Positions 6,324 through 12,411 of a stretch of 16,161 nucleotides of DNA are shown piece after piece; position 1 is the stretch's first letter; the number at the start of each line of letters is the position of its first letter. The stretch is from NCBI GenBank assembly GCA_910585965.1, contig CAJUHH010000028.1, positions 1 to 16,161 of the forward strand. The letters are read 5' to 3'. The stretch is from an uncultured Lachnospiraceae bacterium. GTDB lineage: Bacteria > Bacillota > Clostridia > Lachnospirales > Lachnospiraceae. The notes beneath the pieces are model-generated. The model did not search any database. It had not been told where the DNA came from and was given only the letters and a program-made list of their open reading frames with translations. A program made the position numbers and the translations under genes.

Positions 6324-7535
6324 ATGTTTGTTTTGCAAAACAATATTTACATTGTTGCTGGGGCGAAGAGATATTGCATATACAATTTAAATACTCAAAA
6401 AATATATAGTTTAGATTCTGAATTTTATAAAATATTTAAGCACCTAATAGATAACGAAGCATTATTAGAGAGTGTTTCACAAAGTGATGTGGAGTATTTG
6501 CTAAGTGAAGGAATAATTGCCGAAAAAGGTAAATTCCTTCCCATAATTAAACCTTGCGATTATAAATTTAATGTGAGTTTTGCGTGGATTGAGATAACTC
6601 AAAACTGCAATTTATTATGTCGGCATTGTTATGAGGGGTCAACTAGGAAGGAAAAGAAACCAGAAATTTCTTTTGATAATTTCAAGGTTGCTGTTAATAG
6701 TTTGAAAAGTATTGGTGTTAATCGAATTCAGCTTGTTGGTGGTGAACCATTGATGCACTCAAAAATAGATCAATTAATTGAATACGTCGCTCAAAAATTT
6801 TCATTTATTGAGATATTTACAAATGGAACACTTTTAACAGATAGAACTTTGGATTTAATCAAGCGTTACAATATTTCACTTGCTCTTTCCGTATACTCTG
6901 AGAATCCTGCGCTTCATGATTATGTAACTTGTACAAAAGGTTCTTTTGAATTGACATACGAACATATTAAGAACGCTCTTTCAAGGGAGATAGAAGTCAG
7001 AATCGCATCTGTAGAGATGAAAGATACTCCAAAGTTTCAGTTTTCTGATCTTAACGTTTTACATCGCACGGATTTGCCTAGATTGACTGGAAGGGCGAAT
7101 TTATCACTTTATAGTCGGGATATGCTCAAACGGAAGCTTATTACCAAAAATAGCTTTAAAAAACCGATTTCACCGCAATATTTTTTTAAAAACAGAGCTA
7201 TTCATAATTGTTTTGGTGAAAGAATGTACATTGATTATGATTTAAATGTGTTTCCTTGTGCTATGGAAAGAAGAGTATGTTATGGAAATCTTCGCAGTAA
7301 ATGTATTCATGAAATGTTGGGTAGTGAATTAGCAAGAATGACTAAAGATAAGATTAATGGATGTAAAGACTGCGAATATCGTTATGCTTGCTATGATTGT
7401 AGATGTGATGCAAATAATGCATCGCTAGATTCAAAACCTTGGTATTGTACTTACAACCAAAACGAAGGTGTTTGGGTCGATGAAGATGAGTTTATCGATA
7501 ATTTGCTTTCTAAAATGGAAAGTGATATTTATTAA
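6324..7535 (+). CDS. radical SAM/SPASM peptide maturase
   Basis: I chose ATG 6324 because AAAGGAG (6311-6317) precedes it by 6 bases; a GTG at 6288 lacks a site. The 403-residue protein starts with a domain of about 80 residues that looks like a PqqD-type peptide-recognition element (YCIYNLNTQKIYSLDSEFYKIF, then a helical stretch ending LLSEGII). The radical SAM core has C95-x3-C99-x2-C102 for the 4Fe-4S cluster that cleaves S-adenosylmethionine, and GGEP at 139-142. A SPASM domain for auxiliary clusters contains C296, C312, then C347-x2-C350-x5-C356-x2-C359, C361 and C375. Such enzymes install thioether or carbon-carbon links in peptides. The small Cys-rich peptide 24 bp downstream is the obvious substrate. 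The gene is strongly AT-rich (15 G+C in 60 at 6421-6480, against 29 in 60 at 4921-4980), indicating separate acquisition. Confidence 0.93.
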   Translation: MFVLQNNIYIVAGAKRYCIYNLNTQKIYSLDSEFYKIFKHLIDNEALLESVSQSDVEYLLSEGIIAEKGKFLPIIKPCDYKFNVSFAWIEITQNCNLLCRHCYEGSTRKEKKPEISFDNFKVAVNSLKSIGVNRIQLVGGEPLMHSKIDQLIEYVAQKFSFIEIFTNGTLLTDRTLDLIKRYNISLALSVYSENPALHDYVTCTKGSFELTYEHIKNALSREIEVRIASVEMKDTPKFQFSDLNVLHRTDLPRLTGRANLSLYSRDMLKRKLITKNSFKKPISPQYFFKNRAIHNCFGERMYIDYDLNVFPCAMERRVCYGNLRSKCIHEMLGSELARMTKDKINGCKDCEYRYACYDCRCDANNASLDSKPWYCTYNQNEGVWVDEDEFIDNLLSKMESDIY

Positions 7536-7559
7536 AATTGTGAGGAAAGGAGGATAACT

Positions 7560-7682
7560 ATGATTGAATGTTTAACAGATTTAAATGCTATTGAGGAACA
7601 ATATGCTTCCTGTGAGCCATGCCCTGTGAATTCACCGACATGCGATCCTAATGTGCCGACATGCAATCCCAATTTGCCGTGA
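7560..7682 (+). CDS. Cys/Asn/Pro-rich RiPP precursor peptide (40 residues)
   Basis: ATG 7560 follows a strong AAAGGAGGA site and the maturase stop by 24 bp. The peptide has a leader-like acidic N-terminal part (MIECLTDLNAIEEQYAS, residues 1-17) and a core with Cys18, 21, 28 and 35. From Cys21 to the end it is three units: CPVNSPT / CDPNVPT / CNPNLP. Each has Cys, Asn three residues later and Pro two after that, with Thr closing the first two. There are no aromatic residues in the core. Size, position beside a radical SAM/SPASM enzyme and regular Cys spacing make it the likely substrate, perhaps for Cys thioether links as in sactipeptides or ranthipeptides. The bond type and acceptor residues are not known. 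No protease or exporter gene is visible in the cassette. Confidence 0.85.
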   Translation: MIECLTDLNAIEEQYASCEPCPVNSPTCDPNVPTCNPNLP

Positions 7683-7736
7683 TTCTTACAGAGTAAAATG
7701 CTAATTTTTGTGTTAAAAAGTTAATTTTGAAATCTT

Positions 7737-7780
7737 AGGGTGTCGCGTAATTACTAAATCAGGTAATCAAGCGACACTCT
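7737..7780. terminator. hairpin after the precursor peptide, possible terminator
   Basis: AGGGTGTCGC (7737-7746) pairs with GCGACACTCT (7771-7780), ten pairs with one G-T, and inner ATTAC/GTAAT can extend it. It lies 54 bp after the peptide stop. The T-tract is poor (TACGTT follows), so termination would be weak. It may stabilise the peptide mRNA instead. Confidence 0.4.
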
Positions 7781-7849
7781 TACGTTGCCTTGAATCCTTG
7801 AGGTTCACTTTTGTAAATTATTTTTAAACCCTTTATTTGCACGAATTGT

Positions 7850-7973
7850 ATTAAAAGGTGTTAGTCCCAAAGTGTGTTGGTAACTATAATTTACAATTTA
7901 GCATCCAGTATTTATGCGATCTGTTAATGGGGGATTTTAAGTAACGACCCATTTAAAACTAACACCTATTAAA
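7850..7973. mobile_element. MITE-like element, 112 bp, with 6-bp target duplication
   Basis: AGGTGTTAGT (7856-7865) and ACTAACACCT (7958-7967) are perfect 10-bp terminal inverted repeats. Weaker similarity between the ends continues inward for roughly 20 more bases (AAA, then a G-rich stretch, then GTAAC against GTTAC). The unit is flanked by identical ATTAAA (7850-7855 and 7968-7973), as expected for a target-site duplication. It has no open frame. The parent transposase is unknown to me. Confidence 0.5.
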
Positions 7974-8126
7974 ATTATTTTCCTTTTGAGCAATAAAAAT
8001 TTAATTTTATCATTGGAAAATGCTGTTAAAGCAAAATAACGGATAAAAATAGTGATAGAATTTGGCAAATAATTGAAAGGTGTCGCATATATGAAGAAAG
8101 ATATATTTTTACATAGCGTAAAGAAG

Positions 8127-8157
8127 TGTAACAGGATGCTTTTGGCATCCTGTTTTT
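8127..8157 (+). terminator. strong intrinsic terminator and right copy of the cargo repeat
   Basis: ACAGGATGC (8131-8139) and GCATCCTGT (8145-8153) are a perfect nine-pair stem with a 5-base loop, followed by TTTTT. Bases 8127-8142 repeat the sequence at the stop codon of the ParR-like gene (6093-6108). Probably this was that gene's own terminator before the cargo came between them. Confidence 0.82.
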
Positions 8158-8285
8158 ATTTATACATAAATTCTGAAGATTATAGTATTTGATGTTTGTG
8201 TGAATTATATCATATTGTCAATTTTTGGATACGAGAATGGTTTGCTTTATGTAGACCATCCATTATTTTTGTAAGGGAGAAATCA

Positions 8286-9512
8286 TTGAAGGAATACAGG
8301 ATCAAAGATGTGGACATACACGAATTCCTGCATTTTATCATTGAAGATGGCGGAAAGCTCCCGGCAGATTTTGATATGTTACAAAAGAGCGGGAACTATC
8401 TCATCCATGTGGATGGGGAAAAGGCATTCTGCTTAAATGAGCGTGAAATTTATCTGAAGGACAGCATGGAAAACCTGATGGCAAGGTCATTGCCATATTT
8501 CTCAGATATGAGAGTTTCCCTTTCTGTACATATAAAAGATAAAGAGGGAAAAGCAGATATAACGGTTCTGGATAACCGCAGGCTTTCCAAAGAGATCACG
8601 AGGAAACAGGCAAAAGGGAAATCCCTTACCATCCGCTACAGGAGTGGAAAAACCAAGAGCACTAGCCTTTCCACAGAGCAGTATATCAGAGGCCCGTTCG
8701 GGGAGAAAGTCAACTGTATCTGCTATGCCTATCTTGCGGATGCACTGATACGGATGCGGCAGGATATGTTTTCCGGCAGGGGAGACTTTTTACCCTTTGT
8801 CTACCAGGCAGAAAATGAACGCTCCCTGTCAGCAACAGTACGGGAAATCCATGCAATGAGGGAGAAAACCTTTGAAGCGGCATCCATGGAGCAGTTCCGC
8901 ATGGATTGGGAAGAAATGCAGTCCTTACGGATAATGGACCAGTACAATTACCAGAGGGGCAGGCCGGACAGCGAAAGGATCAAATCCTTCCAACAGGAGA
9001 TAAAACAGGCAGGGTACCAGCAGGTGACGGAACAGATGGCGGCGCAGGCGGCTTCCTTCAACCTCCCGTTTTTTTCCCTGACAAAAAGAGGAACCATTGC
9101 CCATGCCAGGGATATCAATGCACTGGATAAGAAAGCGCCTGTCTTTATGAAGAAGGACTGGCTTGTGATGCTGGATATCCTTGCCAATAAGAAAGAGATC
9201 CCATGTTCCCATAATACACTGGTACGCCTTAAGAATGCGGCAAGGGATGCATACGGTAAAGCGGAGGAAACTGACAAGCCGCAACTGGCAGGCATAGCGG
9301 CAAAAATAAGCTGTTTCCTTGAAGCGGTAGATAAAAAGGGGCTATCCGGTATTTTACGGGATGACAGTATTCTTTTCAGTGAAAAAACAGAGCTGCCGCC
9401 TTTCCTTTCCAATACAGAAAAAGAGAGGTTCCGCCATATCTATGAGGCAGGGGCAAAGGAGCAGATGGCAGTGGCAGAAAGAGCCGCCTATTACCCAGGG
9501 CGGGAAAGATAG
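8286..9512 (+). CDS. unknown element protein, about 408 residues, TTG start
   Basis: I place the start at TTG 8286: AAGGGAGA (8273-8280) is correctly spaced and the text then becomes typical of the element (LKEYRIKDVDIHEFLHFIIEDGG). The frame is open back to 8196, but those extra residues are AT-rich and start without a ribosome site. The protein is soluble and largely helical after residue 150. A beta-rich N-terminal half (strands such as NYLIHVDGEKAFCLN and VSLSVHIKDKEGKADITVLD) precedes a charged helical C-terminal half. I recognise no domain or catalytic motif. Base composition matches the maintenance and mobilization genes rather than the cargo. It lies between the segregation genes and the oriT region; its role is unknown. 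Confidence 0.75.
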   Translation: MKEYRIKDVDIHEFLHFIIEDGGKLPADFDMLQKSGNYLIHVDGEKAFCLNEREIYLKDSMENLMARSLPYFSDMRVSLSVHIKDKEGKADITVLDNRRLSKEITRKQAKGKSLTIRYRSGKTKSTSLSTEQYIRGPFGEKVNCICYAYLADALIRMRQDMFSGRGDFLPFVYQAENERSLSATVREIHAMREKTFEAASMEQFRMDWEEMQSLRIMDQYNYQRGRPDSERIKSFQQEIKQAGYQQVTEQMAAQAASFNLPFFSLTKRGTIAHARDINALDKKAPVFMKKDWLVMLDILANKKEIPCSHNTLVRLKNAARDAYGKAEETDKPQLAGIAAKISCFLEAVDKKGLSGILRDDSILFSEKTELPPFLSNTEKERFRHIYEAGAKEQMAVAERAAYYPGRER

Positions 9513-9545
9513 CTGTTGTGGGGAAGTGCGGCACAGCCGACACCC

Positions 9546-9671
9546 CCGTATACTTTGCCTTGTCAACCCTCCCATTGGGGAGGGCAGCCGCTGTCAAGGA
9601 TTTTCGGCTAGGACTAAAATACTTGACAGCGGATGTTCTCCCCGATACAATGCAGGCGGCAAAGTATGCGG
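9546..9671. repeat. nested inverted-repeat structure in the mobilization control region
   Basis: Outer arms CCGTATACTTTGCC (9546-9559) and GGCAAAGTATGCGG (9658-9671) match in 13 of 14 positions. Inside are hairpin CCCTCCC/GGGAGGG (9567-9573, 9578-9584) and perfect arms CGCTGTCAAG/CTTGACAGCG (9589-9598, 9622-9631). GGGCAGCCG also repeats directly at 9582 and 9674. As single-stranded DNA this would fold into a cloverleaf-like shape. It could be a single-strand origin, an operator for the promoter it overlaps, or part of the transfer origin. Confidence 0.65.
9623..9651 (+). promoter_or_regulatory. near-consensus promoter upstream of the 42-bp repeats and mobC
   Basis: TTGACA (9623-9628), 17 bases, then TACAAT (9646-9651). 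The -35 box lies entirely within the right arm of the inverted repeat CGCTGTCAAG/CTTGACAGCG, a classic repressor-operator layout. The transcript would run about 500 bases through the repeat array and oriT region into mobC. Confidence 0.7.
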
Positions 9672-9714
9672 TAGGGCAGCCGAAGAAGTGGAACCGCCAC
9701 CCATAACCCCGGAT

Positions 9715-10008
9715 GATTTCAAAAACCAGCGGTTTGATATCTGGTCATTTTGAGACGATTTCAAAAACCGATAGTTTGATATCCGGGTGTTTTAGGACGA
9801 TTTCAAAAAGCAGTGGTTTGATATCCGGGTATTTTCAGGAGATTTCAAAAGCCGGAGATTTGATATCCGGTCATTTTCAGGCGATTTCAAAAAACAGTGA
9901 ATCGATATCAAGGCATTTTGAGACGATTTCAAAAAACGATAGTTTGATATCCGCCTGTTTTCAGGTGATTTCATTTCCAGCGGTTTTGATTTCACCTTCC
10001 CGGTTTCT
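9715..10008. repeat. seven 42-bp tandem repeats (iteron or centromere-like array)
   Basis: Units begin with GATTTC at 9715, 9757, 9799, 9841, 9883, 9925 and 9967, exactly 42 bp apart; the seventh is degenerate. Most units contain GATTTCAAA and, 18 bp on, TTTGATATC, which is its near inverted copy, then CCGG and a T-rich stretch. So each unit carries two facing half-sites of form GATWTCAAA. The spacing is four helical turns, placing sites on one DNA face. Likely binders are the initiator-like protein, the ParR-like protein or MobC. Because 42 is divisible by three, open frames run through it on both strands; these lack ribosome sites and I do not call them genes. Confidence 0.85.
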
Positions 10009-10066
10009 TATATCAAAAGAGCCGGAACTGATATCAGAATGTAAAATATGGCAAAAATAAGGGGGT

Positions 10067-10140
10067 TCGGGGTACTCCCCGACAAGATTTAGCATTTCGT
10101 GCCCACGAAATGCGTATCTTGCGGCGTTCCATAGAACGCC
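10067..10140. other. predicted origin of transfer (oriT), MOBP type
   Basis: Three hairpins lie just before mobC: TCGGGG/CCCCGA (10067-10072, 10077-10082); GCATTTCGTG/CACGAAATGC (10092-10101, 10104-10113), extended by AAGAT/ATCTT; and GGCGTTC/GAACGCC (10123-10129, 10134-10140). Between the second and third is GTATCTTGCGG (10114-10124), similar to the YATCCTG|Y core of RP4-like nick sites. Position beside mobC and a MOBP relaxase supports oriT. The nick position is inferred. Confidence 0.62.
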
Positions 10141-10166
10141 CTCTCCCAAAAAGGAAGGAGTGGCAC

Positions 10167-10505
10167 ATGGCAAGACCGAAGGGCGAAAACACACTGCGGA
10201 AACATTTCAAACTGACCGAAGAGACAGCAAAACTTTTAGCGGAGCGTTCCAAAGCTGAAAATATGAATGAATCCGAATACATCCGTTATCTGCTCCTGAA
10301 CCAGTCGGAGCATCCAAGGAGTAAGGAATTGGAATTAGAGATAATGCGATTACGGAATGAGATAAACAAAATCGGTGTGAATATTAATCAATTAGTAAAA
10401 AATAGTAATTCCCATATATATAGTGATGATGATAAAATGAATTTGATTCGTCAAATGGATATTATAAGAGATTTGTTGGAAAGAGTTACTACTATCTCTA
10501 TATGA
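10167..10505 (+). CDS. mobC: MobC-like relaxosome accessory protein
   Basis: A 112-residue protein, ATG 10167 after AAGGAAGGAG (10151-10160). The N-terminal part (RPKGENTLRKHFKLTEETAKLLAER, then SESEYIRYLL-like residues) has a ribbon-helix-helix form. The C-terminal half contains LRNEINKIGVNINQLVKN, the characteristic MobC segment (N-x-N-Q). MobC proteins bind oriT and help the relaxase open and nick it; the oriT hairpins lie directly upstream. From about 10330 codon usage becomes AT-rich, matching the two following genes rather than the first half of mobC, so the 3' part may have come with the insert. The HEPN gene starts 10 bp after its stop. Confidence 0.83.
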   Translation: MARPKGENTLRKHFKLTEETAKLLAERSKAENMNESEYIRYLLLNQSEHPRSKELELEIMRLRNEINKIGVNINQLVKNSNSHIYSDDDKMNLIRQMDIIRDLLERVTTISI

Positions 10506-10515
10506 GGAAAATAAT

Positions 10516-11715
10516 ATGGTAATGAAATATATTCTGATAAGAAAAAATGTAAAAGAAAATGAGATGTACCTGAGCAGTGTATTCCAAGCCGAATTAAAAG
10601 AAGTATTTGGTAATTTATCAAAGAATACATTTGAGTTGGATTTTGCGGGAAAGACATATATTCTGAATTATAAATTTTCAAACAAACAGAATAATGTTTA
10701 TCATTTATATATTGAATTTCATGCTTCGCCAGCTATAGAAGCAGAAGTTTTAAATGAGGTAAGTAAAAAACTTAATAGATCAAGTATAAGGAAAAAGCAC
10801 AATCTAATAGTGGCTTTTGATGAAGTATCAGAATACTATTGTGGAAAGATAAGCACTAAATTTGGAAAAAGTGAAAGACTTCTTAGAGAATTGATATTCT
10901 TGATTATGGTTAAAACTTTTGGTGCAGAGTGGGGAAAGAAAACTATAGCAAAAGAAATTTTGGATAACGTTAAAGCAAGTGCAAAGGGGATGAGCGAAGC
11001 ACAGATTATAGAGAATGCTTTGTATGAGATGACAATAGCACAATTAGAAGATTATCTTTTTAAGCCATATAGTGAGTTGGAAAAAAATCTTGAATTGGAA
11101 GAAGAATTTAATAAAGTGGATATAAACCAACTTACAGAGGAAGAGGGCTTAAATTGGTTAAAAATCATGCAGAAGAGATCTTTATGGGATGATTATTTTG
11201 TAGGCTATGACTTGGGTATGGAGGACATACAGCAGGATTTAGAAACCATCCGTAAATATAGGAATAAAGTAGCACATAACAAAAATTTTTCTAAAGAAGA
11301 TTTTGATTATAGCAGAAAAGTTTTAAATGAATTCAATAGTACACTGTCATCTGCAATTAACAATATAGAGGAGCGTGATTTCGCAAAAACAGATTGGCAT
11401 GTATTATATAAAAGTGCTACAAATATGATATCAAGAATGATGGGTATACTTGGTGAAGAGATACAGGAAAGCCTTAATGAACTGTCAAAAAGCATGGCGG
11501 GGAGTATGTCTGAAATGGCAAAAAGTGTGAATAATTCTTTGGATCAGCTTTTTTCTGTGCCAACACAGAATGCTTTAAGGCAGATACAGGAGAAAAATGA
11601 AGAGATTGTAAAACAGCTTAGCCAAAGCTCCCTGAAGTTTACACAACCTAATATACCTAAATTGCTGGATAACAGTGATGATGGGGAAATAGATAAAGAA
11701 AGAGAAGAAGAGTAA
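10516..11715 (+). CDS. HEPN-motif protein, putative RNase of a defence or toxin pair
   Basis: A 399-residue protein, ATG 10516 after GAGGAAA; ATG 10522 is an alternative. RNKVAH at residues 249-254 (within IRKYRNKVAHNK) is the R-x4-H signature of HEPN domains, with the polar residue after Arg usual in active RNases. It lies in a helical region with DYFVGYDLGMEDIQQDLETIRKY before it. Residues 1-110 are a mixed alpha/beta region I do not recognise; residues about 115-180 are helical (ERLLRELIFLIMVKTFG). After residue 290 comes a long helical, Ser/Gln-rich tail that may be coiled coil. There is no signal peptide. The gene is AT-rich (16 G+C in 60 at 10621-10680) and sits between mobC and the relaxase, with the proteasome-like gene 21 bp downstream. 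HEPN proteins are frequent in abortive-infection systems; that role is inferred here. Confidence 0.75.
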   Translation: MVMKYILIRKNVKENEMYLSSVFQAELKEVFGNLSKNTFELDFAGKTYILNYKFSNKQNNVYHLYIEFHASPAIEAEVLNEVSKKLNRSSIRKKHNLIVAFDEVSEYYCGKISTKFGKSERLLRELIFLIMVKTFGAEWGKKTIAKEILDNVKASAKGMSEAQIIENALYEMTIAQLEDYLFKPYSELEKNLELEEEFNKVDINQLTEEEGLNWLKIMQKRSLWDDYFVGYDLGMEDIQQDLETIRKYRNKVAHNKNFSKEDFDYSRKVLNEFNSTLSSAINNIEERDFAKTDWHVLYKSATNMISRMMGILGEEIQESLNELSKSMAGSMSEMAKSVNNSLDQLFSVPTQNALRQIQEKNEEIVKQLSQSSLKFTQPNIPKLLDNSDDGEIDKEREEE

Positions 11716-11736
11716 GAGAATATTCGGGAGGAGCAA

Positions 11737-12324
11737 ATGAGCGTTATTTTTGGAATAGTAGAAAATAATTCTATAATCATAGCAGGAGACAGGCGGGCAT
11801 CATCTATAGACGGAACTTTCATTTCTGATAATGAGCAGAAAGTTACAGAAATTAATGGACATTTGGGAATAGTGACAGCAGGCAATGTTGCAATAGAGAA
11901 AGCTGTTTTAAAAAATGTAGATGACAGAGAAGATAAGGCTCATATGGTAATTGATGATCTGGTGAAATCTATTCGGGAGTTTTATGATAAAGTTATTGAA
12001 AACCAATGCGATTCTATATTTAACTTGCCATTTTATTGTTTGATTGCAGGAGAAGGATCAGATGGAAAAGGGCATTTAATAAATGCAGGCAGGTTCAAAA
12101 ATGGATTTGCAGCCAAGGAAGTTCCTATGGCGTTATATCCTCCGAATGACTTGGATCAAGATACTTGTAATCAAATTTTTGTAAGAAATTATAAATTGTT
12201 TCATGGACAATTTTGTGAAAGAACTGTTCAGGAGGTAGCCGGATTAAGTAAGATAGTAGGTCCTACAGGGAATAAGTGGATTTACAGTTGTGCATCAAAG
12301 AAAGGAAAAATGTATCTTTTTTAG
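11737..12324 (+). CDS. proteasome-like Ntn hydrolase with predicted Ser nucleophile
   Basis: A 195-residue protein, ATG 11737 after GGGAGGAG (11726-11733). The N-terminus fits proteasome beta subunits and HslV: FGIVENNSIIIAGDRRAS, then a short loop, FISDNEQKVTEI, and HLGIVTAGNVA. If Met1 is removed, Ser2 takes the place of catalytic Thr1, Asp18 that of Asp17, Arg20 that of Arg19 and Lys35 that of Lys33 (one extra residue in the loop). LIAGEGSDGKGHLINAG matches the later conserved beta-hairpin. No propeptide is present, so methionine aminopeptidase alone could expose the nucleophile. No ATPase unfoldase (HslU, ClpX-like) is encoded nearby. It pairs with the HEPN gene and may activate, process or degrade it or a phage protein; this is inference. 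Confidence 0.82.
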   Translation: MSVIFGIVENNSIIIAGDRRASSIDGTFISDNEQKVTEINGHLGIVTAGNVAIEKAVLKNVDDREDKAHMVIDDLVKSIREFYDKVIENQCDSIFNLPFYCLIAGEGSDGKGHLINAGRFKNGFAAKEVPMALYPPNDLDQDTCNQIFVRNYKLFHGQFCERTVQEVAGLSKIVGPTGNKWIYSCASKKGKMYLF

Positions 12325-12411
12325 AAATTTATGCAGCATAAAATAGCGAAGGGAGATTAAAGTATCGCAATCACCAAACTATCCTGCATCCACCAGACAG
12401 GGAAAAAATAC

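Larger units (their letters stand above)
7683..8285. other. AT-rich non-coding stretch between peptide gene and next gene
   Basis: About 600 bases without a convincing gene on either strand. It contains the hairpin at 7737, a MITE-like element at 7850-7973, the right copy of the cargo repeat with a strong terminator (8127-8157), and the leader of the gene at 8286. TTGTAAATTAT (7811-7821) and ATAATTTACAA (7886-7896) are an 11-bp inverted repeat with one arm inside the MITE-like unit. No immunity, export or protease gene is seen. Confidence 0.7.

Noticed and set aside
7811..7896. 11-bp inverted repeat interleaved with the MITE-like ends, suggesting a pseudoknot RNA
   Set aside because: One arm lies outside the MITE-like unit and the arms are AT-only except one base pair; chance pairing in AT-rich DNA is likely.
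8091..8195. 34-residue frame starting MKKDIFLHSVKKCNRM
   Set aside because: It runs through a perfect intrinsic terminator and has only a weak ribosome site; probably chance or a truncated remnant.
9715..10008. CRISPR array
   Set aside because: The 42-bp units are contiguous diverged repeats without spacers of distinct sequence, and no cas gene is present.
9713..10060. Open frame encoding repeated ISKxxxLISGxF units
   Set aside because: It is a by-product of the 42-bp tandem repeats; other frames and the opposite strand are also open, and no ribosome site precedes it.
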